The notes: a model not told the origin generated them from the letters alone. A DNA stretch of 64,000 nucleotides from SOIV01 sp964435925 (GCA_964435925.1 CAYTBG010000002.1:1-64000), one strand, 5' to 3'. Positions 15,537 to 24,793 are shown, numbered from the stretch's first letter. Numbers and translations: made by a program.

Positions 15537-17114
15537 ATGACCTTCCTCGATTGGATCATTATTATCCTGTATGCAGGCGGCCTCATCGTCCTGGGATGGT
15601 GGCTGGGACTCAAGCAGAAAACATCAGAAGATTATTACCTGGCGGGAAGAAAGTTACCCTGGCTTCCCATAGGATTTTCCACTATGGCCACCCAACTGGG
15701 GGCCATTTCTTTTATCTCTGCTCCGGCTTTCGTTGCTCTTAGGGAAGGCGGCGGCATGATATGGCTGGGATATGAGCTTGCTCTTCCCCTTGCCATGATT
15801 GTCCTTATGGCTTTTCTTTTCCCTGTATTTCATTCGCTTCGAATCATAAGCGTCTACGAGTTTTTAGAAAGGCGCTATGATGAGAAAACAAGGGTTGTGA
15901 TGAGCCTTGTCTTCCAAGTAAGCCGGGGTTTAGCCACAGGAGTTACCATCTACGCTGCTGCTATTGTTCTCTCAGTGACCCTCCAAATTCCTCTCTCGAT
16001 AACTATTCTCCTTATCGGCGCGGTGGCCGTTGTCTATGAGTTTTTCGGAGGAATCCATGTGGATATTGTCTCAGACACAATCCAAATGATTGTTATCTTC
16101 CTGGGAATAATCATAACCGGGTTGGTCGGCCTTCATCTTATCGGAGGATGGAGTTCGATTTCAGAGCTAATAGACCCTGCACGACTTGTCGCAGTGGATT
16201 TTTCTGCTCATGGACTTGGCGATAGCCAAGATTTCGGGTTCTGGCCATTATTTCTTGGAGGCTTTTTTCTTTATGCTTCTTACTATGGCTGCGATCAAAG
16301 TCAGGTCCAGAGGGAACTCTCTGCCAGAAACCTTAAAGAATGTAAATTGAGCCTTCTTTTCAACGGTTTTTTCCGCTTCCCCATAGTCCTCGCCTACTGT
16401 GCTTTGGGACTCATCTTAGGAGCATATGTTGTCCAACATCCTGAATTCCTTGGGAATCTTCCTCAGGGAAGACCTGATTACCTCCTCCCCGCTTTTATCC
16501 TGGCAAAAATGCCTCCAGGAGTTGTAGGGTTGATTTTTATTGCTATCATGGCTGCAGCTATGTCTTCCCTCGACTCTTCCATAAACTCTCTCTCTGCTGC
16601 CACTGTGGAAGACATCTATAAAAAGATCAGGAAAAGAAAGATAGAGCCAGGGCAAGAGATGAGATTATCCAAGATGTTTACGCTTTTTTGGGGAGTTGTC
16701 TGCATCGGATTTGCCTTTTTTGTTGGTGATATTTCTCCTACTATCATAGAATCAATAAACAAAATCGGGTCTGCCTTTTACGGCCCTGTTTTTGCCGTCT
16801 TTTTGGCGGGAATTATCTCCTCAAAAGCCAAACCTCTTCCCGCCATTGCTGGTCTTGTGAGCGGAGTAACTGGAAACCTCTTCCTCTGGCTTTTTGTGCC
16901 TTCAATCTCCTGGTTATGGTGGAATGCGATTGGATTTGCGCTCACGACTGCAGTCATTTTTTTGGGGAGCTTACTTTTCCAGTCAGCTTTCAAGAGCTCC
17001 TTCGAAATAAAAATCAGCCCTGAGGAAAGAGCCTGGAAAATAAGCTATGGATTATTGATCGTTTATGTTGCGGGGCTAATTCTCTTTTTAATTTTTTTCC
17101 CCAAGCTGTTTTAA
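15537..17114 (+). CDS. Sodium:solute symporter (SSS family)
   Basis: A 525-residue membrane protein with about 13 hydrophobic segments. The N-terminal WIIIILYAGGLIVLGWWLGL is followed by SEDYYLAGRKLPWLPIGFS, the SSS signature, and later MAAAMSSLDSSINSLSA, the sodium-site helix of this family. Such carriers import sugars, amino acids, urea or other solutes with sodium. The substrate cannot be told from sequence. It is transcribed alone after a 140-base gap containing TTGACA sequences (15419 and 15428). An osmoprotectant or sugar uptake role would suit the surroundings, but this is inference. Confidence 0.9.
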   Translation: MTFLDWIIIILYAGGLIVLGWWLGLKQKTSEDYYLAGRKLPWLPIGFSTMATQLGAISFISAPAFVALREGGGMIWLGYELALPLAMIVLMAFLFPVFHSLRIISVYEFLERRYDEKTRVVMSLVFQVSRGLATGVTIYAAAIVLSVTLQIPLSITILLIGAVAVVYEFFGGIHVDIVSDTIQMIVIFLGIIITGLVGLHLIGGWSSISELIDPARLVAVDFSAHGLGDSQDFGFWPLFLGGFFLYASYYGCDQSQVQRELSARNLKECKLSLLFNGFFRFPIVLAYCALGLILGAYVVQHPEFLGNLPQGRPDYLLPAFILAKMPPGVVGLIFIAIMAAAMSSLDSSINSLSAATVEDIYKKIRKRKIEPGQEMRLSKMFTLFWGVVCIGFAFFVGDISPTIIESINKIGSAFYGPVFAVFLAGIISSKAKPLPAIAGLVSGVTGNLFLWLFVPSISWLWWNAIGFALTTAVIFLGSLLFQSAFKSSFEIKISPEERAWKISYGLLIVYVAGLILFLIFFPKLF

Positions 17115-17651
17115 TGAAATAAGCTCGACCGGGCAGGCTGGCCTGTTCAACCAGACTAGAATGCGATTTAGGTGGCTAGATTATGAATTGGCAAATCCGT
17201 TATGATTATGATTATTTTGGAGATGAATTTGATGGAACTTTTATTAGAAAAACAAAAAGTCAATGTCAGATTTTGCCAGCTGAGTGAATTTAAAGTTTCT
17301 CTTCCCCCGAGAAAACTGTGTCGCATATTTGCTATTGTGGATTTGAGTTGATAAATGTGACTTAAAACTTGCAAACATTTGGGAATTTTTGGTATTATTA
17401 AACTAAAGATGTATAAAAATTTTTTAAGAGATTCCCGCCTTTTTTAAATAACTAACATCCCTGTCTGGTTTCTCATTTGAGAATTGTGCATCATCTTGTC
17501 TCAATTATTCTGATGTGATTCCGAAGCCAAGGGATTTTAGTCGTAGGAATAACAAAAGGGGATGGCGGAACATTAACGGAACGCAAGATAAGAAATTTTT
17601 TGCTTAGGTTTAAAAGGAATATTGAAAAAAGATTGAAAGGAGGCGATAAAT
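17115..17651. other. Gene-poor gap before bS21
   Basis: A 537-base AT-rich stretch without a credible reading frame. A short hairpin (CAGGC/GCCTG) lies just after the symporter stop, without a T-run. The last bases carry the strong AAAGGAGG ribosome site of the bS21 gene. I see nothing else. Confidence 0.4.
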
Positions 17652-17867
17652 TTGGCTTTTGTGATTGTTGAAAAAAATGAATCTATAATAAATGCTTTAA
17701 GAAGATTCAGAGGAAAAGTCCAACGAGAAGCCATAATGAAAGATTACAAGAAGAGCACTGTGTATCTAAAACCCAGCGATAGAAGGAGACAGAAAGAAGC
17801 ACGAGCACGCAAGCGTATCATAAGATATCTCAAGAGAAAGCAGGAAAGGGAAAATTGGCGGCCTTAA
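17652..17867 (+). CDS. rpsU: Ribosomal protein bS21
   Basis: The 71-residue protein has the bS21 pattern: FVIVEKNESIINALRRFRGK, then VQREAIMKDYKKSTVYLKPS, and a lysine/arginine-rich tail (RRRQKEARARKR). It binds the 3' end of 16S rRNA in the small subunit and affects start-site choice. The start is TTG at 17652, preceded by a perfect AAGGAGG. Isolated bS21 genes away from the usual ribosomal operons often represent a second, condition-specific copy. Confidence 0.85.
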   Translation: MAFVIVEKNESIINALRRFRGKVQREAIMKDYKKSTVYLKPSDRRRQKEARARKRIIRYLKRKQERENWRP

Positions 17868-18123
17868 GGCAGTCTAGGTATTTTTCAAGGCCATTTCACT
17901 CGATTGCAGCCCGTAACAATTCTAATAGAAGATGGACCGGGGCATTGCAACCGCTTTCGATCTCACCTAATGTTAATATTATGTCAACAAGTTGATAATT
18001 GATAAGCTAAGACGGCGGTAAAAAAAGAGCGCTTATTGAGTTGTCCACCCAATGCTTCCTTATGTTCTACTGGATTTCCGGCATTCTCCCCCAGCTCATC
18101 ACCATAATTAGAAAGAAGTCTCA

Positions 18124-18417
18124 ATGAATATAATAAAGAACATACACAAGAAAGTCAGAATCATTGATGTTATTGATTCCATAATGAAGGCCCTAGAGCA
18201 GTTCGATGGATTTGATGCAACAGTAACGATGGAGTTGTTCAAAGAGAATCAAAAGATGGATGATAAGGAGCGGACTATCACAGGACTAGTGACTTTAATC
18301 GTCGGCAACTTGGGAGAAAATGCGGATTTGAGCGAGCAAGAAGTCGACTCCGTCATCCGCTTTGTGCTGAAAATCGGCCGTGAAGTGAGAAAAAGGGCAA
18401 AAAATAGGATAATGTAA
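18124..18417 (+). CDS. Unknown 97-residue protein
   Basis: A helical, charged protein (IIDVIDSIMKALEQFDGFDA, LVTLIVGNLGENADLSEQEV) with a basic tail. The ribosome site GAAAGAAG is fair. No family is recognised; it lies between bS21 and the second copy of the shared leader. It is probably a small cytosolic stress-associated protein, though this is only from its position. Confidence 0.5.
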   Translation: MNIIKNIHKKVRIIDVIDSIMKALEQFDGFDATVTMELFKENQKMDDKERTITGLVTLIVGNLGENADLSEQEVDSVIRFVLKIGREVRKRAKNRIM

Positions 18418-18437
18418 GGAAAGCGACAGAAAAAAAG

Positions 18438-18652
18438 TGGAGATTATCCTTTCAATCCTTATATCATAATTTCAGTACAATTCAGCTGAATTTGACCCAG
18501 AAATCGCATTTTATTTTAAAATTTGCTTTTCCACTCATAATATGTAATAAATATAAGTAATGAGAATTAAATTCTTCTAATTCAGCACAAAAACCCCTGT
18601 TTCTGTTGAGCTTTTTTCGTGGTGTTGTATTTTTTTGTTAAGGAGCCCAATT
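18438..18652 (+). promoter_or_regulatory. Shared stress-gene promoter/leader, copy 3
   Basis: It matches copy 2 over its whole length and copy 1 over the last 140 bases, ending in TTGTTAAGGAGCCCAATT before the ATG at 18653. TTTGCT and AATATGTAATAAA form a plausible promoter. Downstream is the second coiled-coil gene. Confidence 0.65.
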
Positions 18653-18928
18653 ATGGATAAAAAAATAATTTATCAGGAAAAGATTAAAGCTCAATTAGAA
18701 AAAGTGAGCCCCAAAATTTATAAATTAAAGGCCAAAGCCGAGAAGGTAAATGTAGTGGATGGAATTGATTATTACAAGCAGATTGAAAAATTAAAAGCAA
18801 CGCGGGATTTGTTAAAATTGGAACTCCAGGAACTTAAAGAGATTGAAGAGGAGCCAGATGGGGATCTCGAAAAAAGAATACAGAATTCCATGAATGATTT
18901 AGAAGAATCTTTAGATCTTGATATCTAA
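18653..18928 (+). CDS. Small coiled-coil stress-response-like protein, copy 2
   Basis: The 91-residue protein is nearly the same as the one at 1436 (for example VNVVDGIDYYKQIEKLKA is identical), with a different short C-terminus (ESLDLDI). The ATG at 18653 follows AAGGAG at good spacing. It heads the second copy of the coiled-coil, epimerase, ATP-grasp unit and has the same leader as copy 1. It is predicted to be cytosolic and helical. Confidence 0.75.
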   Translation: MDKKIIYQEKIKAQLEKVSPKIYKLKAKAEKVNVVDGIDYYKQIEKLKATRDLLKLELQELKEIEEEPDGDLEKRIQNSMNDLEESLDLDI

Positions 18929-18975
18929 AGGTTCGATAAATAGAATATTAACCTCTCTTTTGGCTGTAAGCATAA

Positions 18976-19881
18976 GTGAAAAAGATAAAACTGGTTGTAA
19001 CGGGCGGAAGCGGAAAATTGGCCGGATACCTCACACCCGTGCTTGCACGCGAGCACGAGATCTTGCTCTATGATAAACAGCGACCATAGCAGAGCCAGTT
19101 CCCATATATGAAGGGTGATATCACAGATAGTGCTAAACTGAGCAAGGCTTTTCAAGGTGCAGACGGGGTGGTACATCTGGCAGCTCTGCGGTCCCGTTGC
19201 AACCATCTGCCGATGAAGGTGATGGCAACAAACATTTTAGGAACTTTCAGTGTGCTCGAGGCAGCACGGAGCGAAGGAGTGAAAAAGTTGTTATTCTCCA
19301 GCAGCGACGCGGTTCTTGGAATAGCACAGAGTATGACTGAGTTTGCTCCCGAATATATACCGATAGACGAGAAACATCCCTTAATGCCACAGAATCCTTA
19401 CGGAATCAGCAAGATGCACGGAGAGGAGATTTGCCGCTGCTTTACGGAAAGATATGATATAGATATCATTGCCCTGCGGTTTTCGAACATTTTCTGTCCA
19501 GGTGATGAGAAAAAGTATTTGACTGATGCAAAAGATCCATCAGCAAGGCGTAAGTCCCTATGGGCCTGGGTGCACGTAGATGATGCAGTTTGCGCCATTG
19601 TATGTGCTCTTGCGTCCGACCTGAAAGGGTATGATGTATTCCATATCGCGGCTGAAGATGTTTGTCTTTCGAATCCGGATATCCCGAATCTGTTGGCTAC
19701 TTTTTTTCCTAAAACGGAAATCAGAAGACCTCTTTCTGATAAAGAAAGTCTTATTGATTGTAGCAAGGCAAAACATAAACTGGGCTTCCAGCTGCGCAGA
19801 AGATTCGCCGATGTGGAAGGCATGGAAGGTTCAGAACCTGCTAATAAAAATCATCGGGCGATTAAAGCCATGAAATCATAA
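18976..19881 (+). pseudogene. NAD-dependent epimerase/dehydratase, copy 2, with nonsense codon
   Basis: It aligns codon for codon with the gene at 1759 from the same GTG start, but codon 38 is TAG (19087-19089) where copy 1 has CGG. The rest of the frame is intact: no frameshift, SSSDAV and YGISK motifs kept. Translation could resume at ATG 19108, but that product would lack the Rossmann glycine loop. It is probably a recent null allele; the downstream ATP-grasp gene remains intact. Confidence 0.88.
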
Positions 19882-19897
19882 AGGTAACAAGCAAATT

Positions 19898-20869
19898 ATG
19901 AAGATTGCGATAGTATACCAGCCGACGAGAATGCGTGCAACCGAAGATAAAATCCATGGATCATGCCGCAAACTCCTATACCCCACTCTTACCCGTGTGC
20001 GCAAGGCATTCGAACGTGCTCCTCACAAGGTTGTGACTATTGATGGACTCGGCAACCTATTTGCGAAGATCAGGAGAGCCAAGCCAGATATAGTGTTCAA
20101 CTGGTACTCAATGCCTGGCAGAGTCCAGTTATACGTACCAGCGCTCCTGGAAAAAATAGGAATGCCTTACACTGGTTGCAGTGCTCTGTGCCATGCTGTG
20201 GCAATGCATAAGGGGCTGGCGGGTAAAGTCCTTCGATATGACAAATTGCCGGTGCCGCAGTTCGCCTTGGTCAATCGAAAACAACGGGAGCCATCTCGTC
20301 AGGTAGAATTTCCAATCCTAGTGAAGCCCTGTTCTTTAGGGGCGAGCGAAGGAGTATCAGAAGAGTCTTTCGTCGAGTCAGCCGAAGATCTGCCAGCAGC
20401 AATAGATGCTGTTCTTGCAGTAGACAAGGAAGCAGTCATAACAAAGTACATTCCTGGACGCGAGATAACCGTCGGCATCATAGGAAACAAAAAATTGCAA
20501 ATCCTGCCAATCCTAGAGAAGCGTTTCGAGGCTAAGCGAGGAGCACCTCGAATCTTTACAGAAAAGATGAAGAAGAAATCTACCCACTGGCACTATAACG
20601 TAACAGTGCCTGAAATGAAATCGAATGAGGAGACAGCTGTGAAGAAGGCAGCGACAAGGGCCTATCGTTCGATTGGGTGTACTGACTATGCGCGAGTGGA
20701 CATCCGCCTGGATAAACAAGGGATTCCCTGGATTCTCGAGGTAAATACACTCCCAGGGATTTATCCGAAATTTAGCCCAATGGCCAAAATGGCCAGTGAA
20801 ATAGGCAAGCCAGCCGAGTATCTGGCTATGCGGATCCTAGAAGAAGCAATGGAGAGAAATGGTTTATAA
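19898..20869 (+). CDS. D-alanine-D-alanine ligase-like ATP-grasp enzyme, copy 2
   Basis: A 323-residue protein that closely matches the one at 2681 and keeps all ATP-grasp motifs (KPCSLGASEGVS, DYARVDIR, EVNTLPG). The gene lies 16 bases after the broken epimerase gene. The retention of this gene beside an inactivated partner suggests the ligase is useful alone, or that the damage is very recent. It is followed by the same 3' inverted-end element as copy 1, then by the amidotransferase gene. Confidence 0.85.
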   Translation: MKIAIVYQPTRMRATEDKIHGSCRKLLYPTLTRVRKAFERAPHKVVTIDGLGNLFAKIRRAKPDIVFNWYSMPGRVQLYVPALLEKIGMPYTGCSALCHAVAMHKGLAGKVLRYDKLPVPQFALVNRKQREPSRQVEFPILVKPCSLGASEGVSEESFVESAEDLPAAIDAVLAVDKEAVITKYIPGREITVGIIGNKKLQILPILEKRFEAKRGAPRIFTEKMKKKSTHWHYNVTVPEMKSNEETAVKKAATRAYRSIGCTDYARVDIRLDKQGIPWILEVNTLPGIYPKFSPMAKMASEIGKPAEYLAMRILEEAMERNGL

Positions 20870-20981
20870 GAAGTGGTCTCTGCGAGGGATGTGCTAGCTT
20901 AGCAGGCGGTGCTTCCCGTGTGATTTTGCACGTGGGAGCCCAGTCCCCTTGATGATCAAAATGTAGTAAATATATCACTTC
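20870..20981. repeat. Conserved 3' element with inverted ends, copy 2
   Basis: GAAGTGGT (20870-20877) and ATCACTTC (20974-20981) close this element with one G-T-type mismatch pairing. The final segment TAAATATATCACTTCGTCCC is identical to copy 1 at 3751-3770. The similarity to copy 1 ends within a few bases after this, so it marks the right boundary of the duplicated unit. Confidence 0.5.
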
Positions 20982-21008
20982 GTCCCTTTTCATTTGGAGG
21001 CAACATAT

Positions 21009-22715
21009 ATGTGTGGAATTGCTGGAATAATAAGTAAAAACAACCAAAAAAGAATAGGTAACCTTCTCAAAAGGATGCTCCAAACAATGCAACATCGCGG
21101 TCCTGACGGGGCAGGTTTTACGATTGGAGGAGTTGTTGAACGGAAGAGAAAGTTAAACGACCTGAATTTTGATGGGAAAGAAGGGAACATTGGTTTGGGT
21201 CACGTTAGATTAGCTATCACCGGAGGCATGGACGGGATGCAGCCGTTCCAGGAAAATAACGGTCGCCTTAGCCTTTTACATAATGGCGAAATATATAATT
21301 ACCGAAAACTACGTTCAGAACTAAATGGCAATTATGAATTTGAAACAGATACTGACAGCGAAGTCATCTTAAAGCTTCTGGAAAAACACTATGAGGGTGA
21401 TTTATCTACTGCAGTAAAACAGATATTACCTAAACTTGATGGTGTCTATGCTCTGGCAGTTACCGACAATAAACAGACCGTAATAGCTCGTGACAAAATC
21501 GGTGTGCGTCAACTTTATTTTTATGCTGATGATGAGTATTTTGCCTTCGCCTCCGAAAAGAAGCCTCTAACATCGATTTGCGGTAATTTCGGAAAAATTC
21601 GTCGTCTCCTTCCAGGACACATGATTGCTGTAGAAACAAACAATGTCCGAGAATTTATATTTTGGACGCCTGAATCAATTTGGTCAATGCGGTACATTAA
21701 TGATAGGAAAGAAGCACTTAAAGCTTACAATCAAGCTATAATGGACTCCATTATAAAAAGAACTACTGGCCAAAAACGAGTAGGAGTAATTTTTTCAGGA
21801 GGAATTGATAGTTTTCTAATAGCTCATATGCTTAAGAGTCTAAATATTTCTTTTACCTGTTATACAGCCGGTAGAAATGGAGCATCGGACGTTGAGTGGG
21901 CGTGTAATTTAGCAAATAAATACAATCTCTCCATAAAAATAAAACAACTTACGTTAGACGAAATAGAAAACCTTATCCCACAAATAATAATGGATATCGA
22001 AGACTATAGTTTGAATCAAGTTGAGGTAGCAATTCCGATATACGCATCCGTCCGGATGGCTCAGGAGAATGGTGAGAAGGTAATTTTAACTGGTCAGGGA
22101 GCTGATGAACTCTTTGGTGGTTATCCCTGGTATTCAAAAATTGTTGATCAAGAAGGCTATAAAAGTTTCGAACGATACTCTTGGAACGACACCTTTCTCT
22201 TGTATAAGGAATGTTTAGAACGGGAGGACAAAATAGCGATGGCACACAATATTGAACTAAGGGTTCCTTATCTGGATCCCGCAGTAATAAAAGCAGCCTT
22301 CCAAATTTCCCCCAAATTAAAAATTTTGTGTGATAATGATCAACTGGGGAAGAGAATTCATCGTGAATTTTGTGTATCAGTCGGAATACCTGAAAAAATA
22401 GCATTTCGTAAAAAAGAAGCGGCTCAGCACGGCGCTAATATTCATAATGTATTTGAAATATTGGCCAGTAGAACTGGAGTTAATAAAGCCCATTTGGAAA
22501 AGGCTGGATACGATCCTAATGAATCTATTATGGAAAAGCTCGGTAGTTCATCTCGTTACGGATTCCGTTATGGTGATCACCATCTGTGGGAGCCCATGCC
22601 TCACATGCAATATTATCTCGACTCCCATGCTAGTCGTATTAATTTCCTTTCACCAAAATCAAAAAGCCATTGGGAAGAAATAACCTGCAGGCTAGAGGCT
22701 AAAAGTATCATTTAA
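21009..22715 (+). CDS. Asparagine synthase (glutamine-hydrolysing)-like amidotransferase
   Basis: A 568-residue protein. The start is ATG at 21009 because the second residue must be the catalytic Cys (MCGIAGI) and GGAGG sits 8 bases upstream; an upstream TTG is rejected. The N-terminal glutaminase half has HRGPDGAG, HNGEIYNY and TDTDSEVIL; the synthetase half has the ATP loop FSGGIDS and GQGADELFGGY. The enzyme moves ammonia from glutamine to an acid activated with ATP. It lies 14 bases before mannosyl-3-phosphoglycerate synthase, which suggests that its acceptor may be mannosylglycerate or its phosphate rather than aspartate. That is inference; an ordinary asparagine synthetase is possible. 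Confidence 0.9.
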   Translation: MCGIAGIISKNNQKRIGNLLKRMLQTMQHRGPDGAGFTIGGVVERKRKLNDLNFDGKEGNIGLGHVRLAITGGMDGMQPFQENNGRLSLLHNGEIYNYRKLRSELNGNYEFETDTDSEVILKLLEKHYEGDLSTAVKQILPKLDGVYALAVTDNKQTVIARDKIGVRQLYFYADDEYFAFASEKKPLTSICGNFGKIRRLLPGHMIAVETNNVREFIFWTPESIWSMRYINDRKEALKAYNQAIMDSIIKRTTGQKRVGVIFSGGIDSFLIAHMLKSLNISFTCYTAGRNGASDVEWACNLANKYNLSIKIKQLTLDEIENLIPQIIMDIEDYSLNQVEVAIPIYASVRMAQENGEKVILTGQGADELFGGYPWYSKIVDQEGYKSFERYSWNDTFLLYKECLEREDKIAMAHNIELRVPYLDPAVIKAAFQISPKLKILCDNDQLGKRIHREFCVSVGIPEKIAFRKKEAAQHGANIHNVFEILASRTGVNKAHLEKAGYDPNESIMEKLGSSSRYGFRYGDHHLWEPMPHMQYYLDSHASRINFLSPKSKSHWEEITCRLEAKSII

Positions 22716-22729
22716 AGGAGGCGTATACG

Positions 22730-23929
22730 ATGAAAATAGAAATCCCTAGAGAAATAGATCGATTTGGAGCGATTCGCTTTTATGGTTTACAAAAGGTATT
22801 CGAACTGGACTCAGGCCTAAAAGAAGATAATCCCCTAAATCAGATCGCAACTATCCAGCAAATCCCTTACGAGGCGTTTTATGAGATTCAAAAAGAGATG
22901 GCTATTATAGTCCCAATACGTAATGAGCGCCTTAGGCTGATTGAGGGTGTTTTATGTGGTATTCCTCATAAATGCCTTATTATTATGGTATCAAATAGCC
23001 CCCGAGGACCCATTGACCGCTTTAAGATAGAACAAGAAGCGCTGGAAAATTTCTGCATTTTTGTCAACAAAAAAGCTATTATAACCCACCAAAAGGATCC
23101 ACACTTAGCCAAGGCCTTTGAAAAAGCCAATTATACAAATATCTTAAACAAAAATGGAGAGGTCCGAGACGGTAAGGCAGAAGGCATGATTATTGGAACT
23201 ATACTTGCCTGGCTTGCCGAAAAAAAGTACGTTGGATTTGTTGATGCTGACAATTACTTCCCCGGTGCGGTGGAAGAGTATATTCGCGAATATGCAGCTG
23301 CCTTTTCTATGAATAACCCCCCTTATTCGATGGTACGAATTGCCTGGCAAAGCAAGCCCAAGATTGTTGAAAAAAAGCTTTTTTTTCGGAAATGGGGCAG
23401 AACTTCAGAGAATACCAATCGTCTATTAAATAAAATGCTAAGTCATTATTACGGATTTGAAAGTGAGTTAATTAGAACCGGAAATGCTGGAGAACACGCA
23501 ATGACAATAGAATTGGCAAAACTTTTGGACTATTCAGCCGGTTTCTCAGTGGAGCCTTACCACATCATCAATCTTGTTGAGAAATTTGGCGGCATTAAAG
23601 AAAGCCCATTCCCAGAAGTGATGAAAAAGGGTGTCGAAGTTTTCCAGATAGAGTCCCGAAATCCGCACCTTCATGAGGCGGGCGAAACAGAACACGTTGA
23701 TAAGATGAGCTATGTAGCAATGCAGGTGATATATCACTCGTCTATCTGTCCCGATAAATTCAAAAGGGAAGTCTATAATGATATGATCAGGCGAAAATTT
23801 TTATCGAAAAGCAACAAACCACCTCGTCCGGTTAAATTTCCTGCATTGAACACAATTGATAAAAATAGTTTCTTTGAAAATATTAAATCAGCACCTTATG
23901 CCAAAGTTATTAAGGAAGTAAAATTCTGA
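22730..23929 (+). CDS. mpgS: Mannosyl-3-phosphoglycerate synthase (GT55)
   Basis: The 399-residue protein carries the features of MpgS: an N-terminal RFGAIRFYGLQKVFELDSG, IVPIRNERLRLIEGVL, VSNSPRG, the metal-binding DxD in GFVDADNYFPG, and RTGNAGEHAMT with EPYHIINLVEKFGG. It transfers mannose from GDP-mannose to 3-phosphoglycerate. A phosphatase (MpgP) is normally needed to release mannosylglycerate, but none is visible in this window. The gene follows the amidotransferase gene by 14 bases with an excellent AAAGGAGG site, so they are very likely one operon. Mannosylglycerate is a heat- and salt-stress solute. Confidence 0.9.
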   Translation: MKIEIPREIDRFGAIRFYGLQKVFELDSGLKEDNPLNQIATIQQIPYEAFYEIQKEMAIIVPIRNERLRLIEGVLCGIPHKCLIIMVSNSPRGPIDRFKIEQEALENFCIFVNKKAIITHQKDPHLAKAFEKANYTNILNKNGEVRDGKAEGMIIGTILAWLAEKKYVGFVDADNYFPGAVEEYIREYAAAFSMNNPPYSMVRIAWQSKPKIVEKKLFFRKWGRTSENTNRLLNKMLSHYYGFESELIRTGNAGEHAMTIELAKLLDYSAGFSVEPYHIINLVEKFGGIKESPFPEVMKKGVEVFQIESRNPHLHEAGETEHVDKMSYVAMQVIYHSSICPDKFKREVYNDMIRRKFLSKSNKPPRPVKFPALNTIDKNSFFENIKSAPYAKVIKEVKF

Positions 23930-24015
23930 AGGAGATATGATTTTTTACTAAAGAAAGAGGAAGCTTATGCCATCATTTTTCTTGATTAATAAACAAGATC
24001 TTCAAATAAAAACGT

Positions 24016-24201
24016 ATGCATAATATCTACCAAAAGACAGGAGTCGTGATAGCGGTAGCATGGGCAGTGTGGGGATTCTCGCTAATGAAACGAAATTGGA
24101 AAGATAATAAACTCAGAGTCATTGAAATAGAACTATATATAATATACACGCTAGCCATAATATTTGCTGGAATCGTATGCTCGGTATTCGGAGTTATATA
24201 A
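24016..24201 (+). CDS. Small membrane protein with two spans, unknown
   Basis: The 61-residue frame contains two hydrophobic helices (TGVVIAVAWAVWGFSLM and IIYTLAIIFAGIVCSVFGVI) with a charged loop between. No good ribosome site is visible, and the frame ends at an overlapping TAAATG that begins a 29-codon frame (24202-24291). It may be a real membrane peptide of the mpgS operon. Confidence 0.35.
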   Translation: MHNIYQKTGVVIAVAWAVWGFSLMKRNWKDNKLRVIEIELYIIYTLAIIFAGIVCSVFGVI

Positions 24202-24334
24202 ATGAGTAAAACGACGGTGTGGCTGAATAATCCTACTCATGGGATAAGGCACAAACCTCTAGGTGGACGGCCAAGTGACATAGACCCATGAATGTTTGGT
24301 CGAGTACCCCATAAACCTTAAAGAAAGAACAAAA

Positions 24335-24793
24335 ATGATTATGTTTAAGAAAATTCTTTGGCCAACCGATTTTAGTGAGCCATCCTATGAGGCGTTTAAA
24401 ACAGCGAAAGAATTAGCCTTGTATTTCTCTTCTGAGCTATATCTCGTTCATGTTATCACACCCATGCCCCCTCTTGTGGAAATTCCGCGAGATCGGCCAA
24501 GCTTTAATGTTTCGTTGTACAGGAAAGAGCTCCAATCTTCCGCAGAAAAATCGCTTCAGGGAGTGATTGATAAAAAGGTTGGAAAAAGATTAAAAGTTCA
24601 TGCTTTTGTTGCCAATGGAGATGCAGCTGTTGAAATCAATCGCATTGCCAAAAGGGAACGTGTTGAGCTTGTTGTTATTGCAACTCAAGGTACTGGCCGG
24701 CGACATTTCTTTTTAGGATCGGTTGCTGAGAACGTGGTGCGGTTTTCCTCGACTCCCGTACTTACTATTAGAGCTACTCATAAAGAGGAATAA
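24335..24793 (+). CDS. Universal stress protein (UspA family), copy 2
   Basis: The 152-residue protein is the close paralogue of the one at 9453. It starts at ATG 24335, aligned to copy 1; an upstream TTG at 24296 is rejected. The C-terminal nucleotide loop is one residue shorter (TQGTGRRHFFLGS). It is followed after 171 bases by the second 144-residue gene, with the same intervening sequence. Expected to be cytosolic, nucleotide-binding and stress-induced. Confidence 0.92.
   Translation: MIMFKKILWPTDFSEPSYEAFKTAKELALYFSSELYLVHVITPMPPLVEIPRDRPSFNVSLYRKELQSSAEKSLQGVIDKKVGKRLKVHAFVANGDAAVEINRIAKRERVELVVIATQGTGRRHFFLGSVAENVVRFSSTPVLTIRATHKEE

Noticed and set aside
20994..21008. Upstream TTG start for the amidotransferase
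   Set aside because: It would place residues before the catalytic Cys2 and overlaps the ribosome site GGAGG.
23967..24023. 18-codon frame (MPSFFLINKQDLQIKTYA)
   Set aside because: A fair ribosome site is present but the length is too small to support a gene; it may be a decayed N-terminus.
24202..24291. 29-codon frame starting in the overlap TAAATG
   Set aside because: Too short, with no homology or ribosome site; only its overlap is suggestive.
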